DNA of 64,000 nt from Agitococcus lubricus (GTDB lineage: Bacteria; Pseudomonadota; Gammaproteobacteria; Pseudomonadales; Moraxellaceae). Below are positions 10,189-19,006 of this stretch, one piece after another. Numbering within the stretch: the first letter of the stretch is position 1; each line of letters starts with the position of its first letter. Position numbers and translations under genes: made by a program. The notes under the pieces were generated by a model. It was not told the DNA's origin, did not search any database, and saw only the letters and a list, made by a program, of their open reading frames with translations. The DNA lies in the NCBI RefSeq assembly GCF_003051055.1, contig NZ_QAON01000008.1, positions 62,001 to 126,000 on the forward strand, read 5' to 3'.

Positions 10189-10223
10189 TTTTACTGTTCC
10201 TCTTGTCTCAAATGAATTCTCCT

Positions 10224-10296
10224 CCCCCTAAATTAGGGGGAAGTCGGGAGGGGGTCTCAAAATACCCCATCCTAACCCTCCCCTAGTTTAAGGGAG
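10224..10296. repeat. GC-rich hairpin repeats between prpB and prpC
   Basis: CCCCCTAA (10224-10231) and TTAGGGGG (10233-10240) are a perfect inverted repeat around one base. A second, imperfect hairpin pairs CTCCC (10278-10282) with GGGAG (10292-10296). The first is a near-copy of the element at 8977-8991 in the other prp spacer. Confidence 0.65.
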
Positions 10297-10310
10297 AGAA
10301 ACGAATTGCT

Positions 10311-11195
10311 TTATTTTTTAGCCGCAAACAAAGCGTCTAATTTACCTTCAAAAGCGTGATAACCAATACGATCATATAACTCTTCACGCGTTTGCATGAT
10401 GTCCACCACTTCACGTTGATGACCATTGGCGCGTACCGATTGATACACCAATTCCGCTGCTTTGTTCATGGCACGGAAAGCACTGAGCGGATATAACACC
10501 ATGCCCACACCTGTGGGTGCTAAATCGTCAACGCTAAACAACGGTGTTTTACCAAATTCAGTAATATTGGCTAACACAGGCACTTTTACTGCATCAACAA
10601 ACTTTTTATAGGTTTCTAAATCATAGGCGGCTTCGGCAAAAATACCATCTGCACCCGCTTCGACACATTTAATCGCACGCTCAATGGCGGCATCCACACC
10701 ATGCACTTGAATCGCATCGGTACGAGCAATCAAAAAGAAGTTAGGGTCAGTTTTAGCATCGGCGGCAGCTTTAACACGGTCAACCATTTCTTCGGTAGAA
10801 ACAATTTCTTTACCCGGACGATGACCACAACGTTTTGCACCCACTTGGTCTTCAATATGACAAGCGGCAGCACCCGCTTTAATTAAACTTTTTACCGTAC
10901 GCTCGATATTAAATGCACTTGGGCCAAAACCTGTGTCGATGTCTACCAATAAGGGCAAATCACAAACATCGGTAATACGGCGCGTATCAATCAACACATC
11001 ATCTAAAGTATTAATACCCAAATCAGGTAAACCCAACGAACCTGCGGCAACACCGCCACCTGATAAATAAATGGCTTTAAAACCTGCACGTTTAGCTAAT
11101 AACGCATGATTGGCATTGATAGCACCAATCACTTGTAACGGTGATTCTTCGGCTAAGGCTTGGCGAAAACGCGCACCTGCACTGTGTAAACTCAT
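10311..11195 (-). CDS. prpB: 2-methylisocitrate lyase PrpB
   Basis: Splits 2-methylisocitrate into pyruvate and succinate, the last step of the methylcitrate cycle. It has the phosphoenolpyruvate mutase/isocitrate lyase fold, 294 aa. The signature [10 protein letters not shown] places the catalytic cysteine at residue 123, the position I recall for E. coli PrpB; the Mg-binding DIDTGFG block is at 85-91. The start ATG overlaps the stop of the GntR gene by four bases, and GGAGAG precedes it, so the two are translationally coupled. Confidence 0.96.
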   Translation of the reverse strand: MSLHSAGARFRQALAEESPLQVIGAINANHALLAKRAGFKAIYLSGGGVAAGSLGLPDLGINTLDDVLIDTRRITDVCDLPLLVDIDTGFGPSAFNIERTVKSLIKAGAAACHIEDQVGAKRCGHRPGKEIVSTEEMVDRVKAAADAKTDPNFFLIARTDAIQVHGVDAAIERAIKCVEAGADGIFAEAAYDLETYKKFVDAVKVPVLANITEFGKTPLFSVDDLAPTGVGMVLYPLSAFRAMNKAAELVYQSVRANGHQREVVDIMQTREELYDRIGYHAFEGKLDALFAAKK

Positions 11196-11890
11196 CTTTT
11201 CTCTCCAACTAAGTGGTTTTGGATATTTTGACGCGCGGCACTGATATGACGGCGCATTAACAACTCAGCCATTTCACCGTCTTTGGCTTCAATGGCTTCA
11301 ATAATTCGGGAATGTTCGGCAAATGCCTTATGGGGACGACCTTCGGTCACCGAAAACTGATAACGATACAAACGTACTCGATGGTATAACTCACCACAGA
11401 GCATTTGCATCAACACGTCATTACGACTGGCTTTGACAATACGATAGTGAAAATCAAAATCACCCTCTTCTTGATAATAGCCCTTACCTGTTTGTAATTC
11501 GGTTTGTTGTTGGTGCTGTTGCAACAGTTGCTTTAAGCCTTGTACTTCTTCTTCGGTCACATGCTCAGCCGCCAAACGAGCCGCCATGCCTTCCAAGACT
11601 TCACGCACTTGGTACATTTGCAACACATCATCAATGGTTAGCTCAACAACACGCACTCCCACATGAGGAATACGGGTCAATAATTTTCGCGCTTCAAGAC
11701 GACGTAAGGCTTCGCGCAAAGGCCCTCTGGATACACCATAACGCGTGGTCAACTCCGCTTCCGACATTTTTACGCCAGCTTTGAGCTGTCCTTTAACAAT
11801 CGCATCCTGAATTTGGGCAAACACTCGGTCGGCTAAAGTCATATTAGCTTCATCGGAAGATTCCATAGTTAAAGAAGGAGCTTGTTGCAC
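11192..11890 (-). CDS. GntR-family (FCD) regulator of the prp operon
   Basis: The N-terminal winged helix (about residues 17-85) has the GntR pattern [21 protein letters not shown], then [21 protein letters not shown]. The C-terminal all-helical FCD domain (about 95-220) carries the metal/ligand-type pattern [15 protein letters not shown] with a later [10 protein letters not shown] and RRHI. It is first in the prp operon and probably represses it, sensing a cycle intermediate (inference). The start is uncertain: GTG 11890 has no ribosome site, and ATGs at 11866 and 11842 are alternatives. Two matching palindromes lie just upstream. Confidence 0.9.
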   Translation of the reverse strand: MQQAPSLTMESSDEANMTLADRVFAQIQDAIVKGQLKAGVKMSEAELTTRYGVSRGPLREALRRLEARKLLTRIPHVGVRVVELTIDDVLQMYQVREVLEGMAARLAAEHVTEEEVQGLKQLLQQHQQQTELQTGKGYYQEEGDFDFHYRIVKASRNDVLMQMLCGELYHRVRLYRYQFSVTEGRPHKAFAEHSRIIEAIEAKDGEMAELLMRRHISAARQNIQNHLVGEKR

Positions 11891-11893
11891 AAC

Positions 11894-11905
11894 ATTGTCT
11901 ACAAT
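11894..11905. promoter_or_regulatory. operator-like palindrome, proximal prp site
   Basis: ATTGTCTACAAT is an inverted repeat (ATTGT/ACAAT) immediately upstream of the GntR gene. It shares the TTGTCnACAA core with the site at 11967, as expected of a GntR FCD operator pair. Binding is inferred. Confidence 0.6.
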
Positions 11906-11966
11906 CTTAATAAAACTGAGCTGATATTACCTAAAAAAGTCTTTTTGTCAAATTAAAGCCCATACT

Positions 11967-11976
11967 TTGTCGACAA
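11967..11976. promoter_or_regulatory. operator-like palindrome, distal prp site
   Basis: TTGTCGACAA is a perfect 10-bp palindrome centred 72 bases from the first site. Two near-identical palindromes in one promoter region suggest cooperative repression of the prp operon. Confidence 0.55.
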
Positions 11977-12396
11977 TATGCCATTATTTTTATAAGAAAA
12001 AGGATGTAGTCAAGTCTTTACTAGTCGTAATTTATCCATTTAGTTGACTAGACAAATGCTTTAAGACTCGTTAAAACACTTTAAGACGTTTTTTACCAAC
12101 ACTATCACAAGTTATAATGAGAGATAGTAGCATTCATCTATAAGCCATAATGAATAAGGGCTACACGTCGTCAGCGTATGGTGGCATAAATAACGTGTAC
12201 TGAGATAACCCGCGTCATAGGCATCGTATCTGATATATGGCATGTTTAAGCAGTGACACAGTGAAAACTATTTGAGACAAAAGACATGCAAAGTATCCAC
12301 AGCTCTAACGTAAACCTAACGGTGATTTAGGCTAAAATGGCCTGTATATTCACTGACTGTCACTGCATTACCACTTAAGAGACATTGTAGACTTTT

Positions 12397-14517
12397 ATGG
12401 ATAGCCCATGGCATAACTGGCAAATCGCTGCCTTCTCCAATCCGACACTAGACCTCTTTGTTTGGCAAATTTCTCCGTTTTTTGTCATTCTTAGTTTGAT
12501 TTTGGCAAGTATCGGCTTCTACGCAATTACCCCTATTGCCGAACAAATGCAACGTATGCGTAATCCACGGCTCAAATTGGGTTGGCAACTTGTGTCTGGT
12601 GCTGTATTAGGTACAACCGTTTGGTCGAGTCACATTTTATTAAGTTTAGGCTTAAAGCTCCCTATTCCATCTCCAGATTTTAATATCGTCTGGCCATTAT
12701 TGCTGGCAGTATTCAGTTATTTTTTACTGTTTTTTTTACTTGCCAGTCATCAGATTCACCCTGTCAAAAAATATGCTTGGCTGATGAGCCATACCTTTAT
12801 TTTACTGCTGATTCAAGGCAGTTTTATTTTGCTACTGACTAAAAACAATTATGTGGACTTTCATCCATATCGCGCCGCGATTGCAGGCCTATTACTGGCA
12901 TTCGTCAGTTTAGTGAGTTATGCCATTTTTACACACCAACCCAAACATGTTGTTAAATCGGGCATTCTGAGTGTGATAGCCGTGATTAGCTTAGTGATTG
13001 CCTTCAGGATTTCGTTAAGCAGCTTAGACCTATTTATCGTGCCGCCGATTATTAGTGAGCCACAACAGGCAACCAAAATTATTAGTGCGCTTTCGATTAC
13101 CATTATTTTATTAGTGATGAATTTTTTAGTCTGCTTAGCCATTTATGCCCACAAAAAATTCCTAGACCAAGCAGATGCCCTAGCAGAAAACAAAAACGCC
13201 CTGAACCGCTTAAATAACGACCAACAATCTTTAGAAAGATTGGCAAATTTTGACAACTTAACAGGCTTACATAATCGTCATGCCTTTTTAGAAGCCTTCA
13301 CGGCACGGCTGAATGAAGCACGGCAAGCCGCCAATAAACTTGCGGTATTATTTATTGATTTGGATAATTTCAAACAAATTAATGACTCTTTAGGTCACTC
13401 CGCAGGCGATGAACTCTTACGTATCATCTCCCGTCGTTTACGCTCTGTACTACGTGGCCATGACTTAATTGGTCGTATTGGTGGCGATGAGTTTTGTCTG
13501 ATTGCCCCTATTAGCAGTACCGCAGAAGCCAAAGTGATTGCCACGCGTATTCTGCATAAAATGCAAGAGCCCATCACGCTGAGTGGACAAGTCGCTACCA
13601 CAACCATCAGTATCGGTATTAGTCTGTTTCCGTATGATGGCGATACCCAAGATCAATTAATTAAAAATGCGGATACTGCCTTATATCAATCCAAAGGCAG
13701 TGGTCGTAACACGTTTAACTTTTACAGTGATTACTTACAACATAAGTCACATCGGGAATTATCTTTACAAAAAGACCTGCATGCGGCCATCACTCAATCG
13801 CAGCTCTTTTTGGACTATCAACCCGTTATCCGTTTAAGTGATGGCAAAATTATTGCGCTCGAGGCTTTAGTACGCTGGCAACACCCCGAAAAAGGCATCT
13901 TAACGCCCGAACACTTCATCAATATCGCCGAGTTTAATGGTTTTGTTGAGTTGGTCGATATGTGGGTCATTCGGCACATTTGCCGAGATATTAAAACCTT
14001 ACTTAGCCATCAATTTCCGCTACGCATTAGCATGAATTGTTCGGCATTAAATATCAATAATGACCGTTTTATTCCCGAAGCAGAACGCATATTGCAAGAA
14101 GAAAATATTGACCGCCAATGGTTTTGTTTTGAATTATCAGAGGCCGTTTTATATGAGCATCGGCATAAAGCACCGCTATTTTTAGGCAAACTGATGCAGT
14201 CAAACATCAGATTGATTGTGGATGACTTTGGCTCCAGCGCCTCTTCACTGCTTTGGCTAAAAACGTTGCCTATTTGTGAACTAAAATTAGACCGCTGTTT
14301 ATTATTAGACCCCAGTAATCATAGCGACCACGAAATTATTGCGGCACTGATTGCTATGTCGCACAAATTAGGCTGGTTAGTCACTGCTAAAGGGGTAGAG
14401 CTGCAAGAGCAAATTAGTCTATTACAAGATGAGCATTGCGATTTTGCGCAAGGTTATGCGTTTGGCAAACCTATGCGCTTTAATGAAGTACTGATGCGAC
14501 TACGTGGTGAATCTTAA
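12397..14517 (+). CDS. membrane GGDEF-EAL protein with degenerate MHYT-like sensor
   Basis: Cyclic-di-GMP turnover enzyme of 706 aa. Residues 20-255 hold about seven membrane helices; the segment VWSSHILLSLGL resembles the MHYT repeat (WSMHFIGM) but has lost its Met. The GGDEF motif is intact at 362-366, with a product-inhibition RxxD (RGHD, 353-356). The EAL domain keeps EAL (489-491), DDFG (609-612) and KLD, but the usual AEGVE reads AKGVE with Lys665. Because that Glu belongs to the catalytic set, the phosphodiesterase may be weak or lost and the protein mainly a cyclase (inference). It is convergent with the desaturase gene. Confidence 0.93.
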   Translation: MDSPWHNWQIAAFSNPTLDLFVWQISPFFVILSLILASIGFYAITPIAEQMQRMRNPRLKLGWQLVSGAVLGTTVWSSHILLSLGLKLPIPSPDFNIVWPLLLAVFSYFLLFFLLASHQIHPVKKYAWLMSHTFILLLIQGSFILLLTKNNYVDFHPYRAAIAGLLLAFVSLVSYAIFTHQPKHVVKSGILSVIAVISLVIAFRISLSSLDLFIVPPIISEPQQATKIISALSITIILLVMNFLVCLAIYAHKKFLDQADALAENKNALNRLNNDQQSLERLANFDNLTGLHNRHAFLEAFTARLNEARQAANKLAVLFIDLDNFKQINDSLGHSAGDELLRIISRRLRSVLRGHDLIGRIGGDEFCLIAPISSTAEAKVIATRILHKMQEPITLSGQVATTTISIGISLFPYDGDTQDQLIKNADTALYQSKGSGRNTFNFYSDYLQHKSHRELSLQKDLHAAITQSQLFLDYQPVIRLSDGKIIALEALVRWQHPEKGILTPEHFINIAEFNGFVELVDMWVIRHICRDIKTLLSHQFPLRISMNCSALNINNDRFIPEAERILQEENIDRQWFCFELSEAVLYEHRHKAPLFLGKLMQSNIRLIVDDFGSSASSLLWLKTLPICELKLDRCLLLDPSNHSDHEIIAALIAMSHKLGWLVTAKGVELQEQISLLQDEHCDFAQGYAFGKPMRFNEVLMRLRGES

Positions 14518-14523
14518 ACCATA

Positions 14524-14558
14524 AGGCACATAGTCTTTTCTTTACAGACTATGTGCCT
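14524..14558. terminator. bidirectional terminator
   Basis: AGGCACATAGTC (14524-14535) pairs perfectly with GACTATGTGCCT (14547-14558) between convergent genes. Only short A/T tails flank it. Confidence 0.75.
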
Positions 14559-14562
14559 AAAA

Positions 14563-15654
14563 TTAGACTGCCGAGAGCGGCGTTGTTAGGGGTTTGGAAG
14601 GCAACGCATAACGCACAATCCGCCCCAACACTTGGCCAAACTGTTTGGGCATAGAACCCGTATTATAGTGTTGGCCATAACGCTGACAAATGTCCCGTAC
14701 TTCAACAGCCATCTCAGCATAACGACGCGCAGGAATATCAGGGAATAAATGATGCTCAATTTGATGACTCAAATTGCCTGTCATAATGTGAAATAATTTA
14801 CCACCCGTTAAATTTGACGAGCCTTTTAATTGACGTAAATACCACTGGCCGCGTGTTTCATTGTGAATAATCTCTTTGGGAAACACTTCTACATCTGCGG
14901 TAAAATGCCCACAAAAAATCACCGAAAACGTCCATATATTACGCAGACCATTGGCGACCAAATTCCCCAACAAAACAGGCAAAAATAACGGGCCTGCTAA
15001 TAAAGGAAACGCCACATAGTCTTTTAATAATTGTTTTTTGATTTTGGCAGCAATCGGTTGCCATTCCGCTTGAAACTGTTCTTTACTCTTTTTGCCTGCA
15101 AATACTTTGCCCAGCTCTAAGTCTTGAATAGCCACCCCCCATTGAAATAATAGGGCAAAAATGACCGCATAAATGGGTTGCCCTAAATAAAAAGGTCGCC
15201 AGCGTTGCTCGGGAAACAAGCGCAATAAGCCATAACCAATATCGTCATCCATCCCTTTCACATTGGTATAGGTATGATGCTTAAAATTATGTGTGTGCCG
15301 CCAATTATCACTGGTACCCACAATATCCCACTCGTAGCTTTTACCTTGTAAGTGTGGGTCACGCATCCAATCATATTGGCCATGCATCACATTATGGCCT
15401 AACTCCATGTTTTCTAAAATCTTAGACGTAGCCAATAACGCAGTTCCAGCCAACCAAGCAGGAGGAAAAATCCCTGCAAACAGTAAACCACGCCCCGCAA
15501 TTTCGGTATAGCGGACAGCTTTGACAATACGACGAATGTATTGCGCATCTTTTTCGCCCAAATCGGCGACAATACGTTCACGCAATGCATCTAATTCTGC
15601 ACCAAATTGTGCTATTTCGGCGGCGTTCAACACACGATTTTGAATATGACTCAT
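14563..15654 (-). CDS. membrane fatty-acid desaturase
   Basis: Membrane-bound diiron desaturase of acyl chains, 363 aa. The three histidine boxes are present: HNVMH (87-91), HTHNFKHH (120-127) and HQIEHH (297-302). Hydrophobic stretches lie around 55-80 and 155-240. AGAGG precedes the ATG. It is downstream of, and 50 bases from, a ferredoxin reductase that should supply its electrons, and the two face a TetR regulator across a long palindrome. This is the layout of DesT-type acyl-CoA-responsive desaturase systems in Pseudomonas. A paralogue lies at 48.4-49.5 kb. The double-bond position cannot be told from sequence. Confidence 0.93.
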   Translation of the reverse strand: MSHIQNRVLNAAEIAQFGAELDALRERIVADLGEKDAQYIRRIVKAVRYTEIAGRGLLFAGIFPPAWLAGTALLATSKILENMELGHNVMHGQYDWMRDPHLQGKSYEWDIVGTSDNWRHTHNFKHHTYTNVKGMDDDIGYGLLRLFPEQRWRPFYLGQPIYAVIFALLFQWGVAIQDLELGKVFAGKKSKEQFQAEWQPIAAKIKKQLLKDYVAFPLLAGPLFLPVLLGNLVANGLRNIWTFSVIFCGHFTADVEVFPKEIIHNETRGQWYLRQLKGSSNLTGGKLFHIMTGNLSHQIEHHLFPDIPARRYAEMAVEVRDICQRYGQHYNTGSMPKQFGQVLGRIVRYALPSKPLTTPLSAV

Positions 15655-15704
15655 ACAAACCTCTGATTTTATTTATAATTTACTGCCTATCAGACCCAAG
15701 TAAA

Positions 15705-16751
15705 TTACAAATCTAACACTAAATCGCTATAGGCACGGCTAGTACATAATTTAATCGCACCAGACTCTGCATTCAGCTCAGCGAACTGTAAATCTTCTGT
15801 TGTACCCACTAATTTTTGACAACTACAGGTATGACAAATCCCCATACGACAACCAGAAGGAGGATAAATACCCTCAGCTTCTAAAGCGGCTAATAACGAC
15901 GTTCCTGTGGTTAGTGCTAACACTTTTTGGCTTTGTTTTAATTCCACACGGACTACCGCTTGTGCTGCCGAGTTGCTTAATTTGGGGGGTGTAAATGCTT
16001 CATATTGCTGAGAGATAGCCTTACTTGATAGCTGCTTAACCGTGTCAACAAATTCTGCATTGCCACAAATGAGAACATGGTACTCATCTAAAGTTGCGGT
16101 TAGTTGCTGCCATAATTCGGCATTGACACGGCCTGTTAAGCCGTGAGTTTGCGCTTCTTGAGTGAAGATAAACTTGATTGTCAAATTTTTATGGCGTTGG
16201 CTAAGATGTTGTAATTCCTCATAAAAACAGACATCAGCTTGTGTTTTTGCCCAATAAAATAAATAAATAGGCGCAAGTTGTTGCTCATCTAGACTATGTA
16301 ATAAGCTCATCATGGGTGTAATGCCACTCCCTGCGGCAACTAATACCGTTGTTTTTTGTGGCACTAAATTAAATGTACCGTAGGCTTGGCTAATATCTAC
16401 GATGTCGTCGACTTGCGCGTTCTCAATCAAATATCGGCTCACAGTACCTGTTGGATTTTGTTTAATCGTCACTCGCAATAATCCGTCTTTACGCGGTGCA
16501 TGACTCAAACTAAAACTACGCGTTAAACGGGTACCCTGCACATCTACCGTCAAGTTGATATGTTGCCCTGCACTAAATCCTAAAAAATGTTTATTGGGTT
16601 TTAACCATAAGCTCACTGTATTTTTGGCCGATACTTGACGTGCCACGATGCGGGCAATTGGCCGTTGCCAACGCCATGTTAATCCCAACTCCTCTGCCCA
16701 AAAATCGATTGTTTTTTCTGACACTAAGGGCTGAATTACTGTTTTTAACAT
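15705..16751 (-). CDS. ferredoxin-NAD(P)H reductase with C-terminal 2Fe-2S domain
   Basis: Electron donor to the adjacent desaturase. An FAD-binding barrel includes RSFSLSHAP; the NAD(P)H domain starts at VLVAAGSGITPMMSLL; the plant-type ferredoxin domain at the C-terminus carries Cys301, 306, 309 and 336 (GCRMGICHTC, then LCTSRA). I use the ATG at 16751; a GTG one codon earlier is possible. Product 348 aa. It is the first gene of a two-gene operon whose promoter region holds the 36-bp palindrome. The second copy of this pair in the window has the opposite gene order. Confidence 0.92.
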   Translation of the reverse strand: MLKTVIQPLVSEKTIDFWAEELGLTWRWQRPIARIVARQVSAKNTVSLWLKPNKHFLGFSAGQHINLTVDVQGTRLTRSFSLSHAPRKDGLLRVTIKQNPTGTVSRYLIENAQVDDIVDISQAYGTFNLVPQKTTVLVAAGSGITPMMSLLHSLDEQQLAPIYLFYWAKTQADVCFYEELQHLSQRHKNLTIKFIFTQEAQTHGLTGRVNAELWQQLTATLDEYHVLICGNAEFVDTVKQLSSKAISQQYEAFTPPKLSNSAAQAVVRVELKQSQKVLALTTGTSLLAALEAEGIYPPSGCRMGICHTCSCQKLVGTTEDLQFAELNAESGAIKLCTSRAYSDLVLDL

Positions 16752-16820
16752 CACTCTATCGCCTTTGTTAGACAGTACCCAACATACTGTTTGCCTATGG
16801 AACAGCCACCATCATAACCA

Positions 16821-16856
16821 TTTAATATACATTTGTATATACAAATGTATATTAAA
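16821..16856. promoter_or_regulatory. 36-bp perfect palindrome, probable TetR operator
   Basis: The sequence is perfectly self-complementary over 36 bases, centred at 16838/16839, with inner half-sites ACATTTGTAT and ATACAAATGT. It lies in the divergent promoter region between the reductase-desaturase operon and the FabR/DesT-like TetR gene, the expected position for its operator. Binding is inferred. Confidence 0.75.
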
Positions 16857-17027
16857 AAGGAATCAAATGTTATTTTGCGTTAATTAACTTAAAATTAGGG
16901 AGTGTATAAAAAAGGCATGTGACTAAATAAACTAACTACGCTACACTGTTTATTGTTGTTGAGTCGTTTAGGCTCAACGTATACGCTATCAAAAATAATA
17001 CTTCCTCAACCAGCAAAGGTAAGGTAT

Positions 17028-17702
17028 ATGAGTGAAACTGTTGTGTTACACGAAAAAGAAACGACCACAGTGATTCACCCTCAAGGACGTAAAGCGGTGA
17101 TTACACGCGAAGATTTGATAAACGCAGCATTGCAGCTAGTTGGCCCACACCGTAGCATTTCTTCACTCAGTTTGCGTGAGGTGGCACGTGCTGCCAATAT
17201 TGCTCCTAATAGTTTTTATCGTCACTTTCGGGATATGGACGAACTGGCAATTGCCTTAATTGATAAGGCAGGCCGCTCATTACGAACCATTATTGGTGCA
17301 GCAAGGCAACGCGCTAGCAGTGAGCGCAGTGTGATTAGAAGTTCTGTAGAAACTTTTTTAGAACAGCTCTCTGCCGATGAAGCCTTATTACATATTTTAT
17401 TACGCGAAGGCAGTGTCGGCTCACCCGCCTTCAAAGAGGCCGTTGAACGGGAATTACGTTTTTTTGAAGAAGAGCTGTGTGCCGATTTAATTCGTTTGGG
17501 ACAGGCCAAGAATCAGACTTTGTATGCGCCTGATGTAGTCGCTAAAGGCATGACCCGTTTAGTCTTTGCAATGGGTACAACTGCCCTCGACTTGCCACGA
17601 GAACGCCATGCCGAAATTATTGAACCCACGGTGATGATGTTACGGATGATGTTAGTTGGCTCACAAACCTTACTTGACCAGCCACAATTACAAACTCGTT
17701 AA
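17028..17702 (+). CDS. FabR/DesT-like TetR-family regulator of fatty-acid desaturation
   Basis: The DNA-binding domain (about residues 26-75 from ATG 17028) has the TetR pattern ITREDLINAALQLVG, then LSLREVARAANIAPNSFYRHF, very like FabR and DesT. The remaining helices form the ligand domain, which in these families senses the saturated/unsaturated acyl-CoA balance. I choose ATG 17028 because AAGGTAAGG lies just upstream; the upstream in-frame TTG at 16953 has no such site. Product 224 aa. Its gene is divergent from the reductase-desaturase operon it likely represses, and its stop overlaps the moaE stop by four bases. Confidence 0.9.
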   Translation: MSETVVLHEKETTTVIHPQGRKAVITREDLINAALQLVGPHRSISSLSLREVARAANIAPNSFYRHFRDMDELAIALIDKAGRSLRTIIGAARQRASSERSVIRSSVETFLEQLSADEALLHILLREGSVGSPAFKEAVERELRFFEEELCADLIRLGQAKNQTLYAPDVVAKGMTRLVFAMGTTALDLPRERHAEIIEPTVMMLRMMLVGSQTLLDQPQLQTR

Positions 17703-18148
17703 TTTTGCCATTTTGCTAAAGCCTGCGTATCTGTGGCTTTAGCCTCTACCCAATAGTTTTGCCCATTGATGTACTCTTTTTTCCAAAATGGGGCTTCGGT
17801 TTTCAAATAATCCATGATGAACTCACAGGCAGCAAAAGCAGAATGTCGATGTTGACTTGCCACCGCCACCAACACAATTTGTGCATGTGCAGGCAAATAG
17901 CCAATACGATGAATCACCCTTAGCCCCAATAATGGCCAACGTAACTCCGCCTGCTGTACAATACGGACTAATGATTTATACGTCATTGCAGGATAGTATT
18001 CTAGTTCAATTGCAGTGACTTGCCCCTGCGTCGCATAGTCTCTCACTAATCCGACAAAGCTCACGAAGGCACCCATTTGGTTACAACTTTTTCTTAACTG
18101 TTGTAACTCATGCGCCAAGTCAAAATCTTCTTGCTGAATACTAATCAT
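17699..18148 (-). CDS. moaE: molybdopterin synthase catalytic subunit MoaE
   Basis: Large subunit of molybdopterin synthase, which puts two sulfurs into precursor Z using MoaD thiocarboxylate. Family motifs include GAFVSFVGLVRDY, LEYYPAMTYKSL, the ASQHRHSAFAACEFIMDYLK block and the Lys pair in PFWKKEY. I start at ATG 18148 (MISIQQEDFDLA), one base after the moaD stop and preceded by AGGGGGT; the product is 149 aa. It is the last gene of moaC-moaD-moaE, and its end overlaps the end of the convergent TetR gene by four bases. Confidence 0.95.
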   Translation of the reverse strand: MISIQQEDFDLAHELQQLRKSCNQMGAFVSFVGLVRDYATQGQVTAIELEYYPAMTYKSLVRIVQQAELRWPLLGLRVIHRIGYLPAHAQIVLVAVASQHRHSAFAACEFIMDYLKTEAPFWKKEYINGQNYWVEAKATDTQALAKWQN

Positions 18149-18149
18149 C

Positions 18150-18410
18150 TTAACCCCCTGTGACAGGTGGAAAAAAAGCCACTTCATCACCTACTGTAAT
18201 TATTGCTTGCTGCGTCGTCATTTCTTGATTCACTGCCACCAACACGCCTTGGGGACAATCAAATAAATCATGCCAATGTCCACCACGCTGGGCTAATTGT
18301 TGCAATAACTCCGTTACGGTTAACGGAAAAGTCGTGGGGTATTGCTCTTGGTCTAAGCCTAATTTTTCTCTAAAACGCGCAAAATATAAAATTTTTATCA
18401 TCGTTGCCAA
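18150..18410 (-). CDS. moaD: molybdopterin synthase sulfur carrier subunit MoaD
   Basis: Ubiquitin-fold sulfur carrier of 86 aa. It begins [14 protein letters not shown] and ends in [10 protein letters not shown]; the C-terminal Gly-Gly is the site that becomes the thiocarboxylate and inserts into MoaE. The gene overlaps the 3' end of moaC by 13 bases and is followed one base later by moaE, so the three are one translationally coupled operon. Confidence 0.95.
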   Translation of the reverse strand: MATMIKILYFARFREKLGLDQEQYPTTFPLTVTELLQQLAQRGGHWHDLFDCPQGVLVAVNQEMTTQQAIITVGDEVAFFPPVTGG

Positions 18411-18865
18411 TCTCCCGACTTACCACCCTTTTTTTCTAGCAGTTGAATATTTTCAATGACCATGCCTTTATCAACAGCTTTACACATATCGTAAATCGTC
18501 AATGCCGCAACCGAAACTGCGGTTAAGGCTTCCATTTCCACCCCCGTCTGGCCAGTCAGTTTACACGTTGCCGTCACATATAATTGTGTAGATGAGTCTG
18601 CTTGAAACGTCACCGTCACCGAAGACAACATTAAAGGATGGCACAATGGAATCAAATCGGCTGTTTTTTTGGCCGCTTGAATGCCTGCAATACGGGCGAC
18701 AGCCAAAACATCCCCTTTGGCATGTTGCCCCTCCATAATCATTGCTAAGGTAGTTGCCTGCATGGTGACGATTGCTTGTGCACGGGCAATACGATGAGTC
18801 AACGATTTATCAGTAACATCGACCATACGTGCTGCGCCCGTTTCATCTAAATGGGTTAATGCCAT
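18398..18865 (-). CDS. moaC: cyclic pyranopterin monophosphate synthase MoaC
   Basis: Acts with MoaA to make cyclic pyranopterin from GTP in molybdenum cofactor synthesis. Motifs: [15 protein letters not shown] at the N-terminus, the LIPLCHPL segment with the conserved His, and [24 protein letters not shown] near the C-terminus. I start at ATG 18865, preceded by GAGAGA; upstream in-frame codons lack homology. Product 155 aa (E. coli 161). moaA and moaB are not in the window. A folded leader lies about 70 bases upstream. Confidence 0.95.
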   Translation of the reverse strand: MALTHLDETGAARMVDVTDKSLTHRIARAQAIVTMQATTLAMIMEGQHAKGDVLAVARIAGIQAAKKTADLIPLCHPLMLSSVTVTFQADSSTQLYVTATCKLTGQTGVEMEALTAVSVAALTIYDMCKAVDKGMVIENIQLLEKKGGKSGDWQR

Positions 18866-18935
18866 AATGTCTCTCAGGTTAAAAAATTCATGGGTTTTAT
18901 CGCTTAAAAACCCTGAATGCAACTATGCTGTTACA

Positions 18936-19006
18936 AGGCGATAGTCAATAAATCCTGTCCCATCTTGCAGCAATTGCTGCAACTGGCCATTGTTAATGGT
19001 TCGCCT
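18936..19006 (-). promoter_or_regulatory. structured leader upstream of moaCDE
   Basis: On the minus strand, AGGCGA (19006-19001) pairs with TCGCCT (18941-18936) and encloses two hairpins: CCATT/AATGG with a 3-base loop (18999-18987), and the perfect palindrome TTGCAGCAATTGCTGCAA (18982-18965). Together they form a compact three-way junction about 70 bases before moaC. Molybdenum cofactor genes are often riboswitch-controlled, but I cannot match this to the known Moco motif. Confidence 0.35.

Larger units (their letters stand above)
11891..12396. other. 506-bp divergent intergenic region, prp operon / GGDEF-EAL gene
   Basis: Apart from the two palindromes, it holds an inverted TAGTCAA (12007-12013) / TTGACTA (12044-12050) pair and two CTTTAAGAC direct repeats near 12060-12090. 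I see no gene and no confident promoter for the plus-strand gene. Confidence 0.5.

Noticed and set aside
17699-18190. Longer MoaE start at 18190
   Set aside because: It would run deep into moaD; ATG 18148 has AGGGGGT upstream and matches the family N-terminus.
18936-19006. Calling the moaC leader a known Moco riboswitch
   Set aside because: I could not match its conserved core from memory, so it is listed only as a structured leader.
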